Below are positions 13,973 to 26,196 of a stretch of 64,000 nt of DNA, one piece after another. Source of the stretch: Trichopus zeylanicus subsp. travancoricus (lineage: Eukaryota > Streptophyta > Magnoliopsida > Dioscoreales > Dioscoreaceae). How positions within the stretch are numbered: the stretch's first letter is position 1; each line of letters begins with the position of its first letter. A model generated the notes under the pieces. It did no database searches. It was not told the origin of the DNA and saw only the letters and a program-made list of their open reading frames with translations. The DNA is taken from NCBI GenBank assembly GCA_005019695.1, contig RXID01021809.1, positions 1 to 64,000 on the forward strand. The letters run 5' to 3'. The position numbers and the translations under genes were made by a program.

Positions 13973-16463
13973 CTACTATTACTATTACTCCTACTACTAC
14001 AATTACTACGACTACTACTACTGCTACTACAATAACTACTACTACTACTATTACCACCACTACTACTGCTACTCCTGCTACTTTTCCGACTGCAACTGCT
14101 TCTGCTAGCACTACTTCTGTTGCTGCTACTACTCCTACTATTTGTTTGACTACTATTACTTCTGCTACCACAACTACTATAACTACTACTACTCCTACTA
14201 CGATTACAATTAAAGGAACCACCACTACTCCTAATACTACTAATACTGCTAATACTACTTTTGTCACTATTGCAATTACAATTGCTACTACTACTACTTC
14301 CACTACTACTATAATTATTGGCACTTCTACTATTCCTACAGCCACCACTGCCACTGTAAAGATTGCTACTACTATTCTACAACTGTTAATACAACTCTGA
14401 CTACTACTACTGCTACTTCTGCTACAACTGCTACTACTACAACTTCTGCCACCACCACTACTACTACTGCTACTGCTACTGTCGCTACTTCTGCTGCTAC
14501 AGCTGTTGCTACTATTGCTACTACTACTAGGCTACTACTACTTCGACTGCTGCTGCTACTATTACTCCTACGACTACTACAATAATTATTATTGCTACAA
14601 CTACTCCTAGAACTACTACTTCTTCTTCTAATACTGCTACTACTATCATTACTACTACTGTTGTTGCTACTAATACTACTTCAGTAACTTCTATTACTAT
14701 TGCTACTACTTCTACTGCTACAACTACCGCTACTCCTACTAATACTACTATTGTTATTGCTATAATTCTACTACTACTATTACTACAGCTGCTACTACAA
14801 CTACTACTTCTACTACTACTATTACTTCTACTACTACTATTACTGCAACTACTTCTACAACAACCACTACTGCTATAACTGCAACTTCTACTGCAACTAC
14901 TACTGCTAATTCTGCTACTACTACTGTTGCTACTACTACTACAGGCAATGCTACTTCTGCTGCTACTGCTACTATTTCTACTATAGCAACTAATACTAGT
15001 ACTACTACTACTGCTACTATTGTGGCTGCAACTACTACCACTGCTACTGCTACAACTTCTACTATAACTACAACAACTTTTATAACTAGTACTACTATTA
15101 CGACTACTACAACTAGTTCTCCTCCTACAACTACTACAACAACTACAACTACTATTACTTCTGCTATCATTACTGCTGCTACTATCCCAACTACTATTAC
15201 TTCAGCTCTAATGACTACTGCTACTTGTACTGTTACTACTATTACTACTGCTACCACTAATGCTACAACGGCCACTACTACAATACTACGATTACTAGTT
15301 ATACTACAAATACAATTGCTGCGACAATTGCTACTACTACGGTAACTACTACTGTAGCTGCTCTTACAACAACTGCTACTACCATTGCTACTACTAATGT
15401 TACTACTACTACCACTACTGCTACTATCGCTACTACTGCTTTAGCTATTACTACTACTACTACAACAACTACTGCTACTCATAAGGCTACTTCTGCTACT
15501 TCTACTCCGCTACTAGTGCTAGTACAACTACTACTGCCACTACCAGTGTTACTACTACTACTTCGACTACTGCAACTACTAATACAACAACTCCTACTAC
15601 CATAACACAACAACAATAACTACTACTTCTGCTGCTACTACTGCTGCTACTAGTACTGCGACTTCTGTTGTTATTGCTGCTGCTGCTACTACTACTACTA
15701 TAACTACTACTACTACTACTACTACTACTACTGCTGCTACTTCTACTTCTATTACTACTACTACTACTTCTACTCCAAATACACTAACTAAAAATCTACT
15801 ATTACTAATAGTACTACTACTACTACTACTACTACTTCTACTACTACTCCTGCTGCTGCTACTCCTACTTCTATTGGTACTTCTCATACTGCTCCTACTA
15901 CTGTTGTTGTTATTGCAGCTCCTACTATTACTACTACTGCCACTACCTCAGCAACTACTCCTACCACTACTACTACTACTACTATGACTACTATTACTAC
16001 TCCAACTACTGCAACTACTAAGACTACTACTATTATTACTACTACTATTACTACTACTACAACTACAACTATTGCTACCACAACTTCTACTACTACAACT
16101 ACAACTATTGCTACTCCTACTACTAATACTATTATTATTACTACTACAACAACAACTACTATACTACTACTACTCTTGCTACTGCTACATCAAATACAAC
16201 TTCTACTACAACTACTACCTCTATTAGTACTACTATAACTACCACTATGACAAAAACTATTGCTACTAGTAATACAACTACTATAAATATTACTACTACT
16301 TCAACTATTACTACTACTATTACTTCTGCTGCTGCTGCCACTTGTACTACCACTACTGCGACTACCACTACTCTTACTACTCCTACTAGTACTGCTACTA
16401 CTACTACACTACTACTACAACTACTTCTACATGAATTACTACAACTCTGATAACTATTACAAT

Positions 16464-16527
<64 letters not shown>
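16464..16527 (+). repeat. Perfect (ACT)n run, 64 bp
   Basis: Just over 21 uninterrupted units, followed after a 54-bp variant stretch by another perfect run of 48 bp. Confidence 0.97.
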
Positions 16528-16576
16528 GCAACTAATACTATAGCCACTACTACTACAACAATTGCTACTCCTACTA

Positions 16577-16581
<5 letters not shown>

Positions 16582-16629
<48 letters not shown>
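16582..16629 (+). repeat. Perfect (ACT)n run, 48 bp
   Basis: Sixteen uninterrupted units. With the run at 16464 it makes 16.46-16.63 kb one of the purest intervals on the + orientation. Confidence 0.96.
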
Positions 16630-16634
<5 letters not shown>

Positions 16635-16829
16635 AACTCCTAATCCTGCTGTTGTTGCAACTGCTACGACAACTTCTACTATTGATACTGTTGTTTCTGC
16701 CGCTGCTACTTCTATTGCTACTCCTACAATGACAACAACAACAACAACTACTACTGCTGCTACAACTAGCATACTACTTCTACTACTACTTCTACCACTA
16801 ATTCTAATACAATTACAACTACTTGTATG

Positions 16830-16862
16830 ACGACTGCTACTGCTACTGCTACTGCTACTGCT
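16830..16862 (+). repeat. (GCTACT)n hexamer patch
   Basis: ACTGCT alternates for about five units. It is the same alternating pattern as at 18646, showing that a two-triplet word can expand as a unit. Confidence 0.9.
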
Positions 16863-17720
16863 ACTACTCCTACCACTACTACTACCGCTACTACTATTAC
16901 TATTACTACTACTACTATTACTATTACTAGTACTACTGCTACAACTTCTACAACTACAACAACTCCTACTACTACTACTGCTCCAATTGCTACTGTTACT
17001 ACTACTACTATTGCTGCAACTACCACTACTAGTACTACTACTGCTACTATTACAACAACTGCTGCTACTACTACTACTACCACAACACTTACCACTACTA
17101 CTGCGAGTAATATTACTACAACAACAACAACTACTACCACTACTCCACCTACTACTATAACTATTGCTACTACTACTAATGCTACTACTACTTCTACTAC
17201 TACTACAACTTTTACTACTACTTCTACAAATACTACTAATATTACTTCTACTACTATAGCAATGACAATTACATCTACAACAACTACTACTACTAGCACC
17301 CTGTTATTGCTACTACTACTATTTCTACTACTTCTACTGCTGCTACTGCCACTACTACCAACTACTAAAAGTTCTCATACTACTACTACAACCACTCCTC
17401 CTACTACTACTGCAACTCGTATTGCTACTAGTACTACTTCAACTAATACTACTATTACCACTGCTGCTGCTACTACTACTACTCTTATAGCTACCACAAC
17501 TACTCATACTGCTACTACTACAACAACTACTACTTCTACTAGTACTACTACCACCACTACGACTACTACTACCACCACCACCACTACTACTACTACCACC
17601 ACCACCACTACTACTACCACTACTACTACAACAACTTTAGCTGCTACAACAACAACTACTACTATCACTACTACTCTGGCTACTAGCACAACATCTACTA
17701 CTGCTACTAATACTATTTCT

Positions 17721-17854
17721 ACTACTACTACTACTACTACTACTAGTAGTAGTAGTACTAGTACTAGTACTACTATTACTACTAGTACTACCTACTACTA
17801 CTAGTACTACTACTACTAGTAGTACTAGTACTACTACTACTACTACTACTAGTA
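17721..17854. repeat. Palindromic ACT/AGT switching cluster
   Basis: (ACT)8 is followed by (AGT)4 at 17745-17756 and then by repeated ACTAGT words up to about 17854. 17733-17756 is a perfect 24-bp palindrome, and several ACTAGT hexamers follow. The stretch could extrude as a hairpin or cruciform. Confidence 0.88.
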
Positions 17855-18645
17855 CTACTACTACTATTATTATTACTCCACATACTATTACTACTGGTAT
17901 TGCTACAACATCAAATTTTGCTATCGCTACTACTTCTTCTGCTGCTATAGCTACCACTACTACTACTGCTCCTACCGCTACTAATGTTACTACTACTATT
18001 ATAACTGCTCCTACTTCTACTACTACTTCTTCTTTTGCTAATACTGCTTCTGCTACTACTACTTCGGCTACTACTGCTACAACAACTCGTACTACAACGA
18101 TAACAACTACTACTACTTCTACTTCTACTACTTCTTTATTATTTCTACTGCAACTACTGTTGTTGCTACTACTGCTGCTAGTACTATGACTGCTGCTACT
18201 GCTACTTCTATTACTCCTACTTCTATTGCAACTATTATTACTACTTCTAGTATTGCTACTGCTACGACCATTGCATCTCCTATAGCTACTCCAACGATAA
18301 CTACTACTTCTACAACAACTAATACTACTACTACTACTACTACTGCTATTACTACTACCACCACCACGAATACTACTACTCCTCCTCCTCCTTCTCCTAT
18401 GCCTACTACTACCACAAGCACTACTATTACTACTGCTGCTGCTGCTGCTATAGCTACAAATCCTACTACAGCTACTGCTACTACTGCTAAAACTACTACA
18501 ACTTCTACTTCTTCAACTATTACTACTATTGCAATCACTAGTACTACTACTACCACTACAACTGCTACTACTACTACAACTACAACTACTTCTCGTACAA
18601 CTACAACAACAACTACTACTACTATTTAACATGCTACTTCTACTA

Positions 18646-18771
18646 CTGCTACTGCTACTATTGCTACTGCTACTGCTACTGCTACTGCTACTACAACTAT
18701 AACTACAACTACAACTGCTGCTACTGCTACTGCTACTGCTACTGCTACTGCTACAACTATAACTACAACTA
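18646..18771 (+). repeat. (GCTACT)n hexamer patch, duplicated
   Basis: GCT and ACT alternate strictly for several units, turning the triplet array into a hexamer array. The hexamer run followed by ACAACTATAACTACAACTA occurs twice, with the second part at 18693 and 18753 (60-bp spacing). It is flanked by a register shift near 18628. Confidence 0.9.
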
Positions 18772-19270
18772 GAGCTACTTATGCTACAACTCCTACTACT
18801 ACTTTTGCCACCGCCGCTGCTGCTACTATTGCTAGCACTACTACTATTACCACTGCTGCTGCGACTACTACTAGAACAATGAGTACTAATGCTACTAATT
18901 TTTCTACCACTATTTTGACTACAACTATCGTTGCTGTGGCAACTATTTCTACTACTACTAATACTACTCCTAGTTCTGCTACTACAATTATCGTTACTGT
19001 GTCTACTACTTCTAATACTACAAATACTACTCCTACTTCTGCTACTACTGCTACTACTACTTCTATTACTACTATTACTACTGCTACGACTACGGTTATG
19101 ACCTTTGTTGTTACTATTACTACAACTACAGCAACAACAACTATTGCTACTAATAGTACTACTACTACTACTAAAACTGTTCCTACTACTACTGCTATTA
19201 TCACTACTATTACTACAAATACTATTACTATTACAACTACTACTACTTCTACAACTGCTACTACTACTAC

Positions 19271-19836
19271 TTTGGATACTACTACAACGACCACTCCTAC
19301 TACTGGCACTGCTACTACTACTACTGCTATTGCTAATACTACTACTACGACTACTACAACTGCTGCTACTACTCCTACTACTACTATTACAATAACTATT
19401 ACTACTACTATAGTATTACTACAACAACAACAATGACCACTACTACCATTACTACTACTACTACTACCACTACTACTACTTTTATTAATACCAGCACTGC
19501 GACTACTACTATTACTACTACAACTACTTCTAATACTACTAGTACTACTATTGCTACTATTACTACAACTACTTCTACAACCACTAGTACCACTATTGCT
19601 ACTACTGCTACTGCTGCTATTACTACTACTACTACTACTACTTCTGCTACTACTAATTCTAGTACTATAGCTACGACTCATGTCGGTACTACTTATACTA
19701 CTTCTATTTCTGCTACTTTGACAACTACAACAATAACAACAACAACTACTACTACGATGACGACTAGTACTACTGTTTTTACTTTTACTACTACTAGTAC
19801 TACTATTACTACAGCGGATGCAACTACTACTACTTC
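19271..19836 (+). repeat. Tandem higher-order unit of about 560 bp, copy 1
   Basis: Pairs with the next segment. Shared rare words in order are ACAACGACCACTCC at 19284, CAATGACCACTACTACC at 19431, ACCAGCACTGCGACTAC near 19490, ACTCATGTCGGTA at 19676 and ACAGCGGATGCAACTAC at 19811. The offset to copy 2 is 563, 557, 530 and 533 bp at successive anchors, explained by one 27-bp loss and small triplet indels. Confidence 0.92.
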
Positions 19837-20366
19837 GGGTACTACTACAACGACTACTCCTACTACTAGCACTGCTACTACTACTACTACTACTACGACG
19901 ACTACCATTACTACAACTGCTGCTACTACTCGTACTACTACTATTACAAGAACTATTACTGCTATTGTAGTATTACTACAATAGAAACAATGACCACTAC
20001 TACCATTACTACTACTACCACTACCATTACTACTACTTCTATTAATACCAGCACTGCGACTACAACTATTACTACTACAATTACGTCTAATACTCCTAGT
20101 ACTACTATTGTTACTATTACTACAACTATTTCTACAACCACTAGTACCACTATTGCTACTACTGCTACTGCTGCTGCTACTACTAATTCTACTACTATAG
20201 CTATGACTCATGTCGGTAGTTCTTATACTACTACTATTTCTACTACCTCGACAGCTACAATAACAACAACAGCAACAACAACAATAACAACAACAACTAC
20301 TACTACTGCTACTACGTCTACTACTACTAGTACTACTATTACTACAGCGGATGCAACTACTACTAC
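19837..20366 (+). repeat. Tandem higher-order unit of about 560 bp, copy 2
   Basis: Second copy of the unit at 19271. Its anchors lie at 19847, 19988, 20209 (CATGTCGGT) and 20344. After the GCGGATGC word the match to copy 1 stops, so there is no full third copy downstream. Long stretches match closely apart from scattered substitutions and a 27-bp deletion. Confidence 0.92.
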
Positions 20367-22860
20367 TTGTACTACTGCTTCTACTGCTACTACTACTGCT
20401 ATTGATTCTACAACTACTATTGCTAGTACTACTTCTACTACTTCTGCTACTACGACTACAGCAACCACTGCTGTAACGAGTACCACTGCAATTACTACTA
20501 CTACCACTACTACTACCGCTGTTACTATCACTACAACTGCTGCTACTACCGCTACTACATGTACTTCTATTACTACTGCTACTATTACTACTACCACCAC
20601 TACTACTATAAATACTATTACTGCTACTACTACTACTACTACTAGTACTACTACTACTTCTACTATTGTTGTTGCCACCGTCGCCGCCGCTGCTACCACT
20701 AGTACTACTACTACTGCTACTACAACTTTTACTACAGTAGCTAGTACTACTACTAATACTGCTTCTTCAACTTCTGCTACAACAACTACAACTATTACTA
20801 CTTCTACTTCTACTGCTACTTTTATTGCTTCAACCACTACTACTAATACTACTACTACTACTAGTACTACAACTAATACGAATACTTTGGTTGTTGCAAC
20901 TACTACTACTTCTACAGCCACTATTACTATCGCTATTGCTGTTGCTACTATTGCCGTTGCCGCTGCCGCTGCGATTGTTGCTACTTCTATTGCGAATACT
21001 GCTACTACCATTGTTGCTATTGTGAGTACTACTACCACTAGTACTTCTCAAACTACTACTACTATTGACATTATTACTATTACTAGCACTACAATAACAA
21101 CTACTACAAGTACTATTACTACTACTACTCCTGCTACCGCTGATACAACTACTACGACTACTACTATGGCTGCTACTACTACTACTATTGTTGTTGTTGT
21201 TGTTACTACTACTACTACGACTCCGACTACATCTCCAACTACAACAACAACTACTCCTAACACTCGTACTACTACTACTACAACAACAACTAATACTCCT
21301 ACTATAACTACTACTAATTCTACCACTGCTACTACTATCACAACTACTACTACTACGACTACCATCACTACTAATACTACTAAGACTACAAATATTATTA
21401 CCACTCCTATTACTACTGCTACTGCTCCCACTACTGCTACTACTACAACTATAATTTGTACACTATAACCACTGCTCCTACTGCTGCTACTAATACTACA
21501 ACTATTACTATCACTACTACTACTACTACTCCTGCTGCTACTACTACTACTACTATTATGACAACTAAAACTACTTTTGCGACTTGTACTACTACTACTA
21601 ATGCAGCTGCTGTTGTCGCTACTACTACAACTGCTACTACCAGTACTGCTAATATTACTACTACTAATATTATTATTACTACTACTACTACTACTACTAG
21701 TACTAGTACTACTACTACTCCTACTACTGCTGCTACTAATACTACTCCTACTACAACTACTACTACTACATCTTCTCCTACAACTACTACTATTGCGACT
21801 ACTACTAATACAACTACTATTACTACAACTATTGCCACTACAACTACTACTACTGCTACAACTGCTACTACTACTACTCCTCCTCCTCCTCCTAATACTC
21901 CAACTACAAATTCAACTACTACTACTACTATGACTGTGACTACTGCTATTGGCAGTATTGCTACTACTACTACTGTAACTACTACTACTACTATAGCTAT
22001 AATTGCTACTACTACTACAACTACTACTACTATATTCCAACCACAACTTCCACTACTACTACTACTACTACTGCTACTATTACTCTGATAGCAACTACTA
22101 CTACTCAAGCACTACTACGGCTTCAACTACTACTACTACAGCTACTATTACTATCATAGCAACTTCTACAACTCAACCACCACTACTACTTCAACTACTA
22201 CTACTACTGCTACTAATTCTACTCCTACTACTACTACTACTATGGATACTACTACTAATACAACTACTATTACTACTACAACTACTATTACTACTACAAC
22301 TACTACCCTAAATATAAATACTCCTACTACTATTGTTGCTCCTGCTACAACTACTACTACTACTACTGCTTCTATTACTACTACTACTTCTACTACTACT
22401 ACTACTACTAATACAACAACTTCTACTGCTACTGTTGCTGCTGGTACTACTACTACTTCTACTAATCATAATACCCCTACTATAGCTACTACTACTCCTA
22501 GTACTACTACAACAACTACTACGAATACTAATACTACTACTACTACTACTGATACTACTAATACTATGACTACAACAACTACTATTATTACTACTACTAC
22601 TAGTACTATTTCTATACATTCACCTATTAATGCTTCTATTACGACTACTACTACTACTGCTGCTGCTACTACTCCTACTCCAACTCCTACGACTAATCCT
22701 ACAACTACTACTACCACAACCACTACAACTACTACTGCTACTACTGATATGATTGCTGCTACTGCAACCACTGCTACTACCACAACTGCTGCTACTACTA
22801 CTACAACTACTGCTATTACTACTGCTACTGCTAGTACTACTCCTACTGTTACTACTACTA

Positions 22861-23083
22861 CAATAGCAAGAACAACAACAACTACTACTACGACTACTAC
22901 AACTCCTATTCCCACTCCCACTTCTATGACGACCACTATAACTACTCCTACTAGTTCTACTCCTAATACTACTACTGCTGCTGCAACTACTCCTACTTCA
23001 ACTTGTTCAACAACAATTACTACTACTATGACTACTACTACTACTACTACTAATATTACTGTAACTACTATTACAACTACTAA
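22861..23083 (+). repeat. Direct repeat with 424-bp spacing, copy 1
   Basis: Starts at CAATAGCAAGAACAA and runs through CTTGTTCAACAAC to TTACAACTACTAA. The same series recurs at 23285 with a constant offset of 424 bp at both ends. The spacing is not a multiple of three because the intervening material carries register shifts. Confidence 0.9.
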
Positions 23084-23157
23084 CCTACTCCAACTCCTCC
23101 TACTAATCCTGCAACTACTACTACTACAACCACTAGAACTACTACTACTACTACTAC
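23051..23157 (+). repeat. 107-bp tandem duplication, copy 1
   Basis: The unit starts at TAATATTACTGTAACTAC and repeats at 23158. I see a single difference between the copies (ATT versus ACT near position 20), so this is among the most recent events in the window. The unit holds a register break at AACCTACTCC, which is why its length (35 triplets plus 2) is not a multiple of three. Confidence 0.95.
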
Positions 23158-23264
23158 TAATATTACTGTAACTACTACTACAACTACTAACCTACTCCAA
23201 CTCCTCCTACTAATCCTGCAACTACTACTACTACAACCACTAGAACTACTACTACTACTACTAC
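23158..23264 (+). repeat. 107-bp tandem duplication, copy 2
   Basis: Immediate second copy of 23051-23157, nearly identical. It duplicates the AACCTACTCC register break as well, so two shifts of the same kind lie 107 bp apart. Confidence 0.95.
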
Positions 23265-23284
23265 AACCACTGCTACTACTATTA

Positions 23285-23508
23285 CAATAGCAAGAACAAT
23301 AATTACTACTACTATGACTACTACTACTCCTATTCCTACTCCTACTTCTATGATGACCTCTATAACTACTCTTACTACTTCTACTCCTAATACTACTTCT
23401 ACTACTGCTGCAACTACTCCTACTTCAACTTGTTCAACAACTACTACTACTACTATGACTACTACTACTACTACTAATACTACTGCAACTACTATTACAA
23501 CTACTAAT
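23285..23508 (+). repeat. Direct repeat with 424-bp spacing, copy 2
   Basis: Second copy of 22861-23083, with the same rare words (CAATAGCAAGAACAA, TCTATGATGACC-like, CTTGTTCAACAAC) in order. It is preceded by the same CCTACTCCAACTCCT segment that precedes copy 1 at about 22673. Substitutions are scattered. Confidence 0.9.
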
Positions 23509-23987
23509 AATGCTGTTGTTACTACTCCTATTACTAAAACTACTACTCCTCCTTCAGCTACTTCTGCTATGACTACCGCTTCTACTACTATTGTTGCTAC
23601 TCCTACCGCAACCATTACTTTGCTACTACTACTACTACTATTAATATTAGTACTATTATTGTTGCTATTGTTATTACTACTACTACTGCTACTGCTGTGA
23701 CTACCATAATTATTTCTTCTTCTGGTACTACTTTTGCTAGTACTACAACTGCTAATGCTACTACTAGTACTACTGCTACAACTATTGCTGCTACTATTAC
23801 TGCTGCTACTGTCTCTACTACCACTACTGCTGCTACTATTACTATAGTTGCTATTACTGCTACTACCACTGCTACTACTACTACTGTCGCTACTACAACT
23901 ACTACTACAACTATTACTAGTACAACAACTACTATTACTATTACTACTGCTACTACTACTACTACTACTACGACTACTACTACTACG

Positions 23988-24021
<34 letters not shown>

Positions 24022-24140
24022 CTCCTGCTACTACTACTACTACTACTGTTGCTCCTACTACTACTACCATTACTACACGACAACCAAAACAATAACAACA
24101 ACAACTACTACTGTTATACTACTACTACACAATAACTACT

Positions 24141-24170
24141 CCTCCTCCTCCTCCTCCTCCTCCTCCTCCT
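24141..24170 (+). repeat. (CCT)10 patch
   Basis: Ten uninterrupted CCT units, pure pyrimidine on the + strand, flanked by register shifts (AATAACTACT before, AACTACTACT after). It lies about 660 bp left of the larger inversion. Confidence 0.97.
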
Positions 24171-25827
24171 AACTACTACTACTACTACTACTACTACTGT
24201 TGCTGTACTGCTCCTACTACTGCTTCCACCATTAATACTGGCAACTACAACAAAAATAACAACAACAACTACTACTACTACTATAGCTGCGACTACCACT
24301 ACTACTAATGCTGCTGCTACTACTACTACTCCAACTACTGCTTCTACAGCTACTACTACTTCTACTAGTGTTGCTGCTACTACAACTACTACTAATATTA
24401 TTGCTGCAACTACTGCTACAACTACTACTGCTACTTCTAAAACAAACACTACTGCTGCAGCTGCTACTACTACTACCACTACTAACTACTACTATTCCTA
24501 TTTTTATTGTCACTACTACAACTACTGTTATTGCTACTACTTCTCCAAGTACTACTTTTGCGGGTGCTACCAATACTACTTCCACAATAACTACTGCTAC
24601 TACTAGAATTATTGTGGCAATTAATACTACTACTACTATTACTATTAACACTACTACTGTTGTTGCTCTAGCTACTACCACTACTGCTACTACTTGTAAT
24701 CCTTCTACTAATACTACTACTATTACTACTACTACAGCCACTACTATGACTATTATTGCTGGTTAACTAGTACTACTATTGCTACTACTACTAGTACTAT
24801 TGCTATGACTACCACTACTACAATAACAGTATTAGTAGGAGGATAAGTACTAGCAGTAGTAGTAGTAGTAGATGGCATAGTAACAGTAGCAATAGTCATA
24901 GTTGTAGTACTAAGAGTAGAAGTAGCACTTATAGTAGTAGTAGCAGCAGCTGTAGCTACAGCGGTAGCAGTAGATATAGCAACAGCAATAGCAATAGTAC
25001 TAGCAGCAGAAGTTGAACTAGCAGTCATCGTAATGGTAGTAATAGTAGTAGTAATTTTAGCAACAGTAGTAGTAGTAGTAGTAGAAGCAGGAGTAGCAAA
25101 AGTAGTAGGAGAAGTAGCAGCAGTATAAGTAGTAGTAGTTGTAGCAGTTGTATTAGTAGTAGTTGCAGCAGCAGCAGAAGCAGCAACATTAGTGGTAGTA
25201 GTAGTATTTCTAGAAGTAGTAGTAGGAGCAGCAACAGCAGCAGTCGTAGAAGTGGTAGTAGTAGTGGTAGTAGTGGTAGTAGCAGTAGTGTAGTAGTAGT
25301 AGTAGCAGCAGCAGCAGCAGTGGTAATAGCAGTAGTATGAGTAGTAGTAGCTGTGGTAGTAGTAGCAGAAGTAGAAGTAGAAGCAGTAATAATAGTTAAA
25401 GTAATAGTAGAGGTAGCAATCGCATCAGAAGTAGCAGTAGTAGTAGTAGTAGTAGCAGTACTATCAGTAGTCACAGTAAGAATAGTCGCAGTTGTAGAAG
25501 TAGTCATAGTAGTACCAGTAGTAGTAGCTATAGTTGCAAAAGCAGTATGTGTAGTAGTAGTAGTAGCAATAGTAGTAGTAGTAGTAGTAGCAGCAACAAC
25601 AGCAGTAGTAATAGGAGTAGTAGTACTAGTGGTTGTTATTGTTGTTGTTGTAGTAGTAGTAGTAGTAGTGTAGCAGTAGTAGTAGTAGTAGTAGGCAGTA
25701 GTAGTAGTAGTAGAGCAGTAGTAGTAGCAGTAGTAGTAGCGTAGTAGCAGTAGTAGTAGCAGTATAGTAGGAGGAGAGCAGTAGTAGTAGTAGTAGTAGG
25801 CGTAGTAGTTAGTAGTAGTAGAGTAGC

Positions 25828-25862
<35 letters not shown>

Positions 25863-25908
25863 GTAGTAGTAGTAGTATAGTGAGTAGTGTAGTAGTAGTA
25901 GTAGTAGT

Positions 25909-25994
25909 AGTCGTAGTAGTAGTCGTAGTAGTAGTCGTCGTAGTAGTCGTCGTAGTAGTAGTCAGTAGTCGTCGTAGTCGTCGTAGTCGTCGTC

Positions 25995-26053
<59 letters not shown>

Positions 26054-26070
26054 CGTAGTCGTCGTAGTAG
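25909..26070 (-). repeat. CGT-variant patch in the inverted block
   Basis: AGT and CGT triplets alternate densely (AGTCGTCGT words). ACG, the complement variant, is scattered elsewhere in the window, so this is a local expansion that brings an unusual cluster of CpG sites. Register shifts are also frequent here. Confidence 0.9.
25995..26053 (-). repeat. Perfect (AGT)n run, about 59 bp
   Basis: Nearly 20 uninterrupted units in the inverted block, between CGT-variant patches. Confidence 0.95.
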
Positions 26071-26104
26071 TAGTAGTAGTAGTCGTAGTAGTAGTAGTAG
26101 TAGC

Positions 26105-26191
<87 letters not shown>
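26105..26191 (-). repeat. Longest perfect (AGT)n run, 87 bp
   Basis: Twenty-nine uninterrupted AGT units, bounded by AGC on the left and GGT on the right. It is the longest perfect run I found in the window and lies in the homogeneous core of the larger inversion. Confidence 0.97.

Positions 26192-26196
<5 letters not shown>

Larger units (their letters stand above)
11081..14770 (+). repeat. Higher-order unit of about 3.5 kb, copy 2
   Basis: Second copy of the segment at 7560-11080, directly adjacent and in the same orientation, so the event was a tandem duplication. Similarity is patchy: anchors 15-30 bp long are nearly identical, while the material between them differs in length and triplet content. 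This suggests an old duplication followed by slippage. Confidence 0.8.
1..24828 (+). repeat. Diverged (ACT)n satellite, block 1
   Basis: The whole stretch is an imperfect ACT triplet array with ACT on the + strand and G largely confined to variant triplets (GCT, GTT, AGT, ACG). Substitutions hit all three positions of the unit, but the triplet register often holds for 0.5-2 kb before a shift, for example across 5738-7780. I see no gene, transposon, RNA gene or promoter in it. The long Thr-, Leu- or Tyr-rich open frames are what an ACT array gives in its three phases. Perfect runs, variant patches and higher-order duplications inside it are listed separately. The right edge is where ACT switches to AGT near 24828. 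Confidence 0.96.

Noticed and set aside
24104..24240. Possible insertion around the CCT run and register shifts
   Set aside because: All bases are still readable as ACT, AAC or CCT triplets in shifted phases; there are no terminal repeats or target duplication.
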